This document shows positions 7,984-15,894 of a DNA stretch of 42,965 bases, in pieces. Both the position numbers and the translations under genes were made by a program. Within the stretch, counting starts at the first letter, position 1; every line of letters starts with the position of its first letter. Source of the DNA: JAGOUN01 sp040389005 (GTDB lineage: Bacteria; Pseudomonadota; Gammaproteobacteria; JAGOUN01); NCBI GenBank assembly GCA_040389005.1, contig JAZKAS010000002.1:1-42965 (forward strand), written 5' to 3'. The notes below the pieces were generated by a model, which did no database searches, was not told the origin of the DNA, and saw nothing but the letters and a program-made list of their open reading frames with translations.

Positions 7984-9621
7984 TCACCACCCATTTTGTA
8001 CAGCTAAAGTTAATTGAGATTTAGTAATTTTCCATAATTCACTATCATTACCTTCGTTTTCAAGAAAAAATAATGGAATAATCGCTTTATTGGTAAGAAT
8101 GTCATGAGCTATTTTTTCTATAAGAAAAATATTTTTTTCAATTTCTATCTTAAGAGCGGCATTATTATATTTATAATAACGTTGCAATTGTCTATAAATA
8201 CTGCCATTAAAATAATTTGAGTGAATAATATCAGAGAAATTTAAAAAAGCTTTTTCTAGTTTTATTTTTTTATAAACAGCATTATTTTTTTTAAAATAAG
8301 CTTGAACCTGATAGGTAAGCGTTTGATAGCGCATTAACGCAGGCAACCCTGTTTGTTGCATAAAATTTAGGTCACAAAATTTTTGTGTAAAAAATAAAAG
8401 ATAAGGAATCGCAAAAGCACATATTGTATCCCATAATATTTTTTGTACCATTAGATAAGCACAATCAAAATTTTGATAATGCCCCTCAAAATGAGATAAT
8501 AATAAATCAAAATAAGTTAATAGTGTTTTATTGTAACAAACAATGCGTGAAGCAATGCATTCCTGATTTCTATCACGCTTGATTAAGTCCGTAATATATG
8601 TATTCCCTAGAGCGATAAAATCACTTCCAGGTGAATAAAAAGGATCAGCAAATACGCCAGCTTCGCCTGTTAAAAACCAGCGATTGTTTGAATATAGTTC
8701 TGTGCAAGAATGAGCATATTGTTTTAAAAAACGAAAATCTTGAAGTTTATCTCTATGTTTGTCTATATGCTTAGCACATTGTGGTTCATGTTTGTTCAGC
8801 CAAATTAAAGTGCCTTCGAAATCCTTAAAGTTTGAGTTGTCATGTATTTTAGGATCATAAACTACGCCAATGCTTGTTGAGCCAGAAGCCAGTGGAATTA
8901 ACCATACCCAATATCCTGTTCCCATTAAATGGTTGGTGCTCATATAGCGTTGACCGAGTGGAGCTCTTGCGAGCCATTGAGGGTCGTCTGACCATTCTGT
9001 AACATCAATTACAGTTTGTATACGAAACCACGCGGCACAACTGTCATGCTTTACCGGCACGTGGAGTGATAGCTTTTTTCTTAAAAAACCAAATCTGCCC
9101 GTTGCATCAACTACCCAGGTGGCTTGTATCGTTTTTTGATTTTGACCGTCAAAATAGATAATATCATGTTGACTCTGTTTATTCTCAGATAAAATAACAT
9201 TTTGTACTTTGCAATTTTCTAAAATAGTGATGCCATTTATTTTATTAATATCATATAAAGCATTTTCAAATCGGCCCCGATCAATTTGATAGGTTGGTAC
9301 CGGTGTTGGAAGTTGTGCAGATCCCATTTCAAAGCGTTGTGTAATGTCTTCGTTATTATTATAAGGAAAAAAATAACGTAGCCCTAATTTAAAAAACTGT
9401 TCTTTTTCTAAATGCTTTTTCATTTTTAAAATATTAGCATAATAATGTGCTCCCATTTCAACGGTAGATTCACCTACTTTTACTGCTGCCTCAGAGAGGG
9501 GGAAGCTGTTTTTTTCTAACACAACAATATCAATATCTGGCATAGTAAGTTTTAATTGTCTGGCAAGCGATAATCCTGCGAGTCCACCGCCAAGAATGAC
9601 TACTTCTGTGTTTGTTTTCAT
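7984..9621 (-). CDS. flavin-dependent halogenase-like oxidoreductase (paralogue 2)
   Basis: A 545-residue FAD enzyme of the tryptophan-halogenase superfamily (PF04820 type). The Rossmann motif GGGLAGLSLARQL starts at residue 11. KVGESTVEMG follows at 48-57, and FFKLG places a Lys at 78 where halogenases keep the Lys that binds the hypohalous species. WVWLIP at 238-243 fits the WxWxIP motif, and ADPFYSPGSDF lies near 325-335. The last ~150 residues are an Ile/Lys/Asn-rich helical extension. It overlaps the MATE stop by 4 nt and is followed by rubredoxin. It is clearly related to the enzyme at 19491-21005. The family also contains non-halogenating monooxygenases and polyene-modifying oxidoreductases, so halogenation is not established. 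Confidence 0.82.
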   Translation of the reverse strand: MKTNTEVVILGGGLAGLSLARQLKLTMPDIDIVVLEKNSFPLSEAAVKVGESTVEMGAHYYANILKMKKHLEKEQFFKLGLRYFFPYNNNEDITQRFEMGSAQLPTPVPTYQIDRGRFENALYDINKINGITILENCKVQNVILSENKQSQHDIIYFDGQNQKTIQATWVVDATGRFGFLRKKLSLHVPVKHDSCAAWFRIQTVIDVTEWSDDPQWLARAPLGQRYMSTNHLMGTGYWVWLIPLASGSTSIGVVYDPKIHDNSNFKDFEGTLIWLNKHEPQCAKHIDKHRDKLQDFRFLKQYAHSCTELYSNNRWFLTGEAGVFADPFYSPGSDFIALGNTYITDLIKRDRNQECIASRIVCYNKTLLTYFDLLLSHFEGHYQNFDCAYLMVQKILWDTICAFAIPYLLFFTQKFCDLNFMQQTGLPALMRYQTLTYQVQAYFKKNNAVYKKIKLEKAFLNFSDIIHSNYFNGSIYRQLQRYYKYNNAALKIEIEKNIFLIEKIAHDILTNKAIIPLFFLENEGNDSELWKITKSQLTLAVQNGW

Positions 9622-10958
9622 ATATACACCTCTCTGTTGCTTTTAAAGCTTATTTCATATTTAGAAAAATAATAGTTATAATAAAATAATAAAAAAATAA
9701 CGCCACAGAGCAATCCAAGCGTCATTCCAATGCGTATGCCTATAGTATGAAAATTGAAAACATAACCTAATACATAAGCAAGGGGTAAACCAATAAGGTA
9801 ATAACTGCCTAATGAGCATAGCATTGAAACTTTGGTGTTTTTAATGCCGCGCAACATTCCTATTAAAATATAACGAATAGTCTCTAAAAAAACTGCCAAT
9901 GATGAAATTGCAATAAATACACTCGCCAGAAAAACTATATAATGTGATTCTGGGTGTAAGAAAAATTTAATTAATGACACTGAATATAGATTGATAAAAA
10001 AGCAAATGGGTAACACAAGTGCCAAGCCTGTGATAATTAAAGCTCTTAAAATTGTTTTCCTCGAAGACTGATAAGATGTATTTTTTTCAAAATTATTTTC
10101 AGCTACGATTATGGCGGCCGCTTGGCTTAAGCCATAAGGTATCATTATTAATAGAATTTGTAATTGGCTTGTCAGTTGTTGTACTGCCAACGCACTGGTT
10201 GACAAATGTCCCATTAATAATACTGCAATTGACGCGGCTAATAGTTCGCCTCCATACTGCAAAGAAATTGGCCAACCTAATTTTAATAAAAAGTATATAT
10301 CATCATATAAATGTTTAATGTTCTTAATCTGAAAACAGAAAGTTATTTTTTTTGTATAAATGCAGTAAAGAACGACAGATATTAATCTGAACCAATAAGC
10401 TATATCAAATCCTAATGCAACGCCTGCTAACCCCGAAGTCGTGGTTTTAGTAAAATATGCTATGCTAAGAATGCCTAAAAGTAACTGTAATAACGAGGTT
10501 AATGTTAAAAATAGAGAACGACCTTGTATTATCAAGGCTTGAGTAAGAATAGTTGCTATAAATAAAGCGGGCGTGCCAAGCGCAATTATATAAAAAAAAC
10601 TAGCCGCGCGATGGATTACCGCGGGTGATTGTCCTATCAATAATAAACCGCTTGGTAATATACATAATGTTAACATAACTGCGACAGATAATGCCGCAGC
10701 AAAAATTATTCCCGCTTGTGTGAAGTGCATATATGCTGTAGGTTGATTTTTTAAATGAGTCGCTTTGACAGAAAAAACTAATAGATAGGAAACGGCAATC
10801 ATATATAAAGCCAAATAAATCGGCGCAGCAATGCCGTATGCGGCTAAAAAATCAATACCTAGTTTAGCGACAAACCATACGGATATTATTTCTAACAACA
10901 CGCTCAGTAGGCGTGACCCTATGACTGGGTAAGCAATTGTAAAAATACGTGCAAACAT
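9618..10958 (-). CDS. MATE-family efflux transporter
   Basis: A 446-residue inner-membrane protein with about 12 hydrophobic segments in two repeated halves. The first begins FTIAYPVIGSRLLSVLLEI and the second KLGWPISLQYGGELLA, the duplicated LxxPxxxxxxxxxL pattern of MatE proteins (NorM/DinF type). MATE proteins are Na+ or H+ coupled exporters of aromatic or cationic small molecules. The gene sits between the ligase (11-nt gap) and halogenase paralogue 2 (4-nt overlap) with AAGAGA as SD, so it is co-transcribed. Export of the pathway product or an intermediate is the natural inference. Confidence 0.88.
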   Translation of the reverse strand: MFARIFTIAYPVIGSRLLSVLLEIISVWFVAKLGIDFLAAYGIAAPIYLALYMIAVSYLLVFSVKATHLKNQPTAYMHFTQAGIIFAAALSVAVMLTLCILPSGLLLIGQSPAVIHRAASFFYIIALGTPALFIATILTQALIIQGRSLFLTLTSLLQLLLGILSIAYFTKTTTSGLAGVALGFDIAYWFRLISVVLYCIYTKKITFCFQIKNIKHLYDDIYFLLKLGWPISLQYGGELLAASIAVLLMGHLSTSALAVQQLTSQLQILLIMIPYGLSQAAAIIVAENNFEKNTSYQSSRKTILRALIITGLALVLPICFFINLYSVSLIKFFLHPESHYIVFLASVFIAISSLAVFLETIRYILIGMLRGIKNTKVSMLCSLGSYYLIGLPLAYVLGYVFNFHTIGIRIGMTLGLLCGVIFLLFYYNYYFSKYEISFKSNREVYI

Positions 10959-10969
10959 TTTTATCTCTT

Positions 10970-12288
10970 TTATTTTTTAACCATCGGAATAAGGCGCAAT
11001 ACTTTACCTGCTGGTGTTCTAATAAAGTCAGGCACAAAATCAATAATTACTTCGGGTTCTTTTATATTTTGTGTCTTTAATTGCATCATTAAACTATTTT
11101 TAAGCTTTTCTATTGTGGCTTCAGTTATGTTCATTGCAAGTGCTAAGCATAATCGTACACCTCGTTGAGTTTGTAATAATTGATAATCAGTTATCTCAGG
11201 AAAATATAAAAACACTTGTCGGAAACAATATCCGTGTATCACTATGTCATCATATCTAAATTGATCAGTTGGTCTGCCTGCGATTCCTTGTATCATCGAA
11301 AACCCAGTCTTTAAGTGTTCATTGTTAACGGTCGGGTGAATGATGTCATCAATTTGGTAGCGAATTAATGGCATAATTTTGTTATGTAATCCTGTAACAA
11401 ATACAGATTGATTAGGTGTGTTTTTGTTATATTCAATAATGCAATGATCTTCATTTAAAATTAAATGGTTGCAGTCTTTGCAGGTAACCGCTAATGGCCC
11501 AAATTCACCGACGGCCCAGATATCGTAGACTTTTACATTCCATGTTTTTATTAACAATTGTCTTACGGATTCTTCTAAAGGTTCGGCCATGCTAATCAGC
11601 ATTTTTGGAGCGATATTAATTTCTCCACATTGCTTTGAGTATGCCAATCTTGATAGTATAGAAGGGAAGCCTTGCAAAATGTCAGGTGAGTAATTTTTTA
11701 ATTTAGAGATAATTTCGTCATAAGGCTTTGTCACGGGAATATAAATTTCTTCTACTAAACTATTCGGATCTACCATTAAAGCACTGGTCATATGGTTAGA
11801 AAAAGGCGCGGCAATAGTTATGCGAGTAATTTTTTCTCTTACGCCTCGTTGAATAGTACTTTCATGATGCAAAAATCGGGTAATTGAGTTAAACGAGCTA
11901 GCCCAGGCATAATGATTAAATAAATAGATGCCTGTAAAGCCTGAGGTTCCTCCGGAGCGTGTTATACGATAAGGAGTAATGTTATCTTGTTTTCCTGAAA
12001 TAATGTTTTTAGCCANNNNNNNNNNGTTACGATTTCATTCCAATGAGTCATAAAAATTTCTTTAGTTATAATTGGAATTTCATATAAATTTTCAAGTAAA
12101 AAAGAATTGGCATTTATATGGGCTAAAGATTTTTTATACCAAGAGGAGTGTTCTTTTGCATAAGCAAGCAAAGCTCTTAAGCGTTTTAATTGATAGTTTT
12201 CTATTTGTTTTTTATGCCAAGAATATCGTTCAATATAACCACGAAATTCTTGCCGTGCCAATCGATTTAGATTTTTAGTGAGCAGCAT
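10970..12288 (-). CDS. PaaK-like adenylate-forming ligase (split by assembly gap)
   Basis: Phenylacetate-CoA ligase/CapK-type member of the ANL superfamily, activating a carboxylic acid as acyl-AMP for CoA or carrier-protein loading. The start ATG 12288 has a strong GGAGG SD. The N-terminal segment ends at the N run; beyond it the correct frame differs by one base and reads RSGGTSGFTG (P-loop), then YDIWAVGEFGPLA, CKDCNH, LIRYQIDD, and near the C-terminus TPAGKVLRL with the catalytic Lys. The frame switch coincides exactly with the 10-N spacer, so the gene is probably intact (about 440 residues). Its position beside the oxygenase and MATE genes suggests activation of a starter or of a cleaved acid. 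The substrate is unknown. Confidence 0.82.
12016..12025. other. assembly gap of 10 N
   Basis: Ten N inside the ligase gene. The reading frame changes across it, which is expected if the true gap length is not 10. Confidence 0.98.
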
Positions 12289-12290
12289 AT

Positions 12291-13688
12291 TTATACCTCC
12301 GACCAAGAACCATGAAATCCATAAGGAATGCGATGTGGTAATAACGCGCTTGCAATTGGACCGCACGTAATATCATTTTCATTAAACAAGAGTAAAAAAG
12401 AAAGATTTTCCTCAGTGCTTGTTACAATAGCAATTAAATAATTAGAGGTTTGACCTGGAACAAATACAGGTTCATTAAAATACCAGCCTGCGCCATGGGT
12501 ATAAATCTGTTTCTCGCCAGTATAAATATTTATTTTAATTAAAGATTCACTATATAACATGCCTTCGCTAGTCGTATTTTGTGTTAAACAAGCATAAATA
12601 ACATCACAATATCGCCCAAGCTTTCTATCATCAATGCGTGGAAAGTGATAACAAAAATTTGGCGCATCAAGAAGTGTAAAGTTAGCGGTGTTATTAGTAA
12701 TGTCTAAGATAATTGTAGTAAGTTGCGAGCGCATATTGCTATTTAAATTTTCATTAGCTAAAAGAGTTGGGTGGTCATGACAAATCAGAGTAAAATAAAT
12801 TTTTCCATTTTTTTCATAAGCATTGCATGTATGTAAGGCGTAACATCCTTCGATTTCAAACCAATGAATTACTTGCAATGTGCGTTTGTCGATAACGCCA
12901 ATTTTGGTTGGTAAGGTAGGTTGCCAGCTTAATGTCGAATGATTGAAATGACTCATGCTTTCTTCTTTTGCTATACAAGGAAACAAGGGTAATAAAATAT
13001 AATTTTCTGTGATAGCGTAGTCATGTATAAATGCTCGGTATGGCACAGAAATTTCAGAAAATCCTACTATATTTAAGGTTTCATTTAGCCAAAAAACTGT
13101 GCAGGCCGGGTAATGAGATTCTAAATTCCAATTTAAGCAGTAAATTTTTTTTTCGATTTTATCGTATTTTGGATGACCTGTGACAGTGGTTTTATATTTT
13201 ACTGCTTCTTGTAAAACACCTAAAGTGCTTAAGTCGTTAGTTGATAATTGATAAGGAATGCCATTTTCTTCAAAAGCCAGCAATGTGCCGCCAACCACAA
13301 TGGCATGAGTATTTGATCGTGTTCTTTCTCTCGAAGAGAAGTTAAGAATTTTTTTATCTACACCGGTTTTTAAATTGCAGCTAGTTAAGCAACGATTTTC
13401 TTTCTCTTCGCTTATAAACAATTTGTTTCTTACCCAACGATTGGTGTAAATAATTTCTCCTTGATTAAAAGAGAATTGGTGAATCATGCCATTTCCATCG
13501 ATTAAGTGATGATAGGCGCCGGGGATATATTTTTGATTTGGGCCATTACGGTAATAGTGGCCATAAATTTCTTTTGGTATCTTACCGGTGATAGCTAAAC
13601 TTATTTGATGTAATTCAGTTTCAACGGGTGTATTAATTCCTGAAAGTTTCTTTTGATATGTAGTGAATAAATTTTCATCATTATTCAT
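12291..13688 (-). CDS. carotenoid-cleavage-type oxygenase
   Basis: A 465-residue non-haem Fe(II) dioxygenase of the carotenoid cleavage/lignostilbene oxygenase family (RPE65 fold), splitting an alkene C=C bond into two aldehydes. All four iron ligands are visible: H172 (TGHPKYD), H222 (FIHDY), H286 (ALHTCNAYE) and H459 in the terminal PYGFHGSW. Second-shell glutamates (LLAFEENG and NEPVFVP) and the entry motifs YRNGPNQ and DGNGMIH are also present, so it is probably active. It overlaps fabG-like by 4 nt and ends 2 nt before the ligase start. There is no phytoene synthase or desaturase in the window, so the substrate is more likely the operon's own polyene or an aryl-alkene than a C40 carotenoid. 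Confidence 0.93.
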   Translation of the reverse strand: MNNDENLFTTYQKKLSGINTPVETELHQISLAITGKIPKEIYGHYYRNGPNQKYIPGAYHHLIDGNGMIHQFSFNQGEIIYTNRWVRNKLFISEEKENRCLTSCNLKTGVDKKILNFSSRERTRSNTHAIVVGGTLLAFEENGIPYQLSTNDLSTLGVLQEAVKYKTTVTGHPKYDKIEKKIYCLNWNLESHYPACTVFWLNETLNIVGFSEISVPYRAFIHDYAITENYILLPLFPCIAKEESMSHFNHSTLSWQPTLPTKIGVIDKRTLQVIHWFEIEGCYALHTCNAYEKNGKIYFTLICHDHPTLLANENLNSNMRSQLTTIILDITNNTANFTLLDAPNFCYHFPRIDDRKLGRYCDVIYACLTQNTTSEGMLYSESLIKINIYTGEKQIYTHGAGWYFNEPVFVPGQTSNYLIAIVTSTEENLSFLLLFNENDITCGPIASALLPHRIPYGFHGSWSEV

Positions 13689-14422
13689 AACAATACTCCG
13701 CCGTCAACTACAATGACTTGGCCTTGAATATAAGAAGCCTTATCTGAGGCAAGGAATGTTGCGACATTAGCTATTTCTTCTGGTTTGCCAAAACGTTTTA
13801 ATAGACAAGTTTGTAGCGCGCGCTTTTTATCTATTATTGATAAGGATTTTGTCATATCTGTTTCAATAAAGCCTGGTGCAATAGCATTAACGCGAATATT
13901 AAATGGAGAAAGCTCTCTTGCCATACTTTTTGATAATGAAATAATTCCACCTTTAGCGGCGGCATAATTACATTGCCCAATAGCGCCACGTATGCCTGAG
14001 ATTGAAGTCATATTGATGATGCAACCTGTTCGTTGTGGCATCATCAGTTCGCCGGCAAGTTGGCTCATAAAAAACACAGAACGAAGATTTGTGCTGATTA
14101 CTTGATCCCACTCCGACAATGTCATTCTTGCGATAAGTTGATCCAAAATTATGCCGGCATTATTGACAAGAGCATCAAGTTGCCCGGCTTCATTGTTGAT
14201 TAGTTGAAATACGGCCCGCATTTCATGTTCTTGATCAAATGATACTTTTACTGCTTGAACACAGCGTTCATGCGTATTTAAATTATTTTCTAAAGCAATT
14301 GCAGCTGCTTGATTGCTTGTATATGTGAAATAAACAAAATAATTTTCTTCAGAAAATTGTTTAACCATGGCTTCACCTATGCCACGACTTCCTCCTGTGA
14401 TTAATGCAATTTTCTTATTCAT
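13685..14422 (-). CDS. FabG-like 3-oxoacyl-ACP reductase (SDR)
   Basis: A 245-residue short-chain dehydrogenase, most like FabG, which would reduce the beta-keto group of an ACP-bound chain with NADPH. It shows the cofactor motif TGGSRGIG (residues 9-16), NNAG (87-90), catalytic S140, Y153 and K157 (YAAAK), and the C-terminal QGQVIVVDGG. SD AGAGAGAT precedes ATG 14422. It is embedded between the aldehyde dehydrogenase (11-nt gap) and the oxygenase (4-nt overlap), so it is a pathway-dedicated ketoreductase rather than the housekeeping fabG, which normally clusters with fabD/acpP. Confidence 0.92.
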   Translation of the reverse strand: MNKKIALITGGSRGIGEAMVKQFSEENYFVYFTYTSNQAAAIALENNLNTHERCVQAVKVSFDQEHEMRAVFQLINNEAGQLDALVNNAGIILDQLIARMTLSEWDQVISTNLRSVFFMSQLAGELMMPQRTGCIINMTSISGIRGAIGQCNYAAAKGGIISLSKSMARELSPFNIRVNAIAPGFIETDMTKSLSIIDKKRALQTCLLKRFGKPEEIANVATFLASDKASYIQGQVIVVDGGVLL

Positions 14423-14433
14423 TTTTATCTCTC

Positions 14434-15894
14434 TTAGTAGGGTTGGACGCTATTTTTAATATATTGATAGTCTCGTAATGCAAGACAATGCATTTCATTA
14501 CCAGTGCCGGAATGTTTTACGCCGCCAAACTTAGTGTGTGGATAATAAATATGAGAAGTATTAACCCATATTTTTCCTGCAATAATATTTTTAGTTAAGT
14601 AATTGGCTTCATCATGGTTGCGAGACCAAACAGACGCCGTTAGTCCGTAACGACTACTATTGGCAATTTGTATCGCTTCTTCTAAAGATGAAAATGAACT
14701 CAGGCATAATATGGGCGCAAATAATTCTTCTTGATATATAGGAGATTGATAATTTCCTTCGACCAAATAAGCGGGTAAATAAAATCCACCTTGAGTTGAT
14801 TCATCGAGTGATACTGCTCCGAATTCAGAAATGCGACATCCATTTTTTTTTGCAGATTCTAAATAATTTAAGATAACTTGCTTGCGCTCTAAAGAAATAA
14901 TCGGGCCCATCTGCATTTTTGGATTGCGTGGATCACCTATTTTATAGGTGCTTAGGTGTTGTGAGATTTTGTCAATCACTTGATTGTAAATAGTTTTATC
15001 AATAATTAATCGTGATAAATTCCCGCATACTTGTCCTTGATGATAAGTAAAACTTAGTAGGGTCTGCATTAAATCATCAAAAAATTGATCGTGCTTATTT
15101 AAACATTCTTTTGTAACAATGCAGGGTGATTTTCCACCTAATTCTAAAGTATATGGCACTAATTGTTCTGCTAATGTAGTCGCAATGTGTTTGCCGGATT
15201 CAATGCCGCCGGTAAATATAAATTTATCAAAACCGAGAGTTTTTGTCATAAGCTTGCCGGTGGTGTTACCTCGACCTAGGATAATATTTAATACGCCTCT
15301 GGGAAGAATGTGCCTAATCAACATCATGCACTTCATAATACTAAGACATGCATATTCGGATGGCTTAAGAATAACTACATTTCCAGCAGCTAAGGCAGGC
15401 GCTACTTTCCAGGAAAACATGAGAAGTGGAAAATTCCATGGTAAAATAATGCCAATTTTTCCTAATGGCTCGGCAAGATTTATTGATAAAATATTTTCTA
15501 CTACTGCTGCGCCTTCTTCTTGTGTTAAAATGCTTGCTGCAAAATAATGAAAATAATCAACTGCTAATTTTATTTCATTAAGTGCATTTGAAAATTTCTT
15601 GCCAGTATCTATTGCTTCATCTTTTGCTAAATCATGAGCATTTTCTTGAATAATAGTAGCAATTTTTCGCAATAATGCTGCGCGTTGTTGCGTTGAAGTC
15701 AGGCGCCATTTTTTTTGTGCCTTATCCGCAGACATTAATGCTGCATCTATTATCTCTTGATCAGCTTCGGCTATACGATATATTGTTTTGCCATCAATCG
15801 GTGAAGATACTGCTACGGATTCTGCATATTGTGTATGATACGATTTCCCATTAATTAATGATGCAAATGTTATTGTAGGTGCTATGCTTTCCAT
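14434..15894 (-). CDS. NAD(P)-dependent aldehyde dehydrogenase
   Basis: A 486-residue ALDH-superfamily enzyme oxidising an aldehyde to a carboxylate. Landmarks are oxyanion Asn154 in PWNFP, cofactor-loop KPSE, general-base E251 in LELGGKSP, and nucleophile C290 in GQVCGNLSR. The length is typical. It overlaps the KS/CLF stop by 13 nt, implying translational coupling. Together with the cleavage oxygenase two genes downstream it could oxidise the released aldehyde (retinal- or vanillin-dehydrogenase-like role). This is inferred from context; the substrate cannot be read from sequence. Confidence 0.93.
   Translation of the reverse strand: MESIAPTITFASLINGKSYHTQYAESVAVSSPIDGKTIYRIAEADQEIIDAALMSADKAQKKWRLTSTQQRAALLRKIATIIQENAHDLAKDEAIDTGKKFSNALNEIKLAVDYFHYFAASILTQEEGAAVVENILSINLAEPLGKIGIILPWNFPLLMFSWKVAPALAAGNVVILKPSEYACLSIMKCMMLIRHILPRGVLNIILGRGNTTGKLMTKTLGFDKFIFTGGIESGKHIATTLAEQLVPYTLELGGKSPCIVTKECLNKHDQFFDDLMQTLLSFTYHQGQVCGNLSRLIIDKTIYNQVIDKISQHLSTYKIGDPRNPKMQMGPIISLERKQVILNYLESAKKNGCRISEFGAVSLDESTQGGFYLPAYLVEGNYQSPIYQEELFAPILCLSSFSSLEEAIQIANSSRYGLTASVWSRNHDEANYLTKNIIAGKIWVNTSHIYYPHTKFGGVKHSGTGNEMHCLALRDYQYIKNSVQPY

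Noticed and set aside
10970..11872. Ligase fragment as an N-terminally truncated pseudogene
   Set aside because: The frame stays open upstream to the N run and includes the P-loop, so the apparent truncation is an assembly artefact.
11962..12366. A separate 134-residue protein spanning the N run and starting inside the oxygenase gene
   Set aside because: Its start is 78 nt upstream of a far better ATG (12288, GGAGG SD), and the part after the N run lacks similarity; the true ligase frame resumes directly after the gap.
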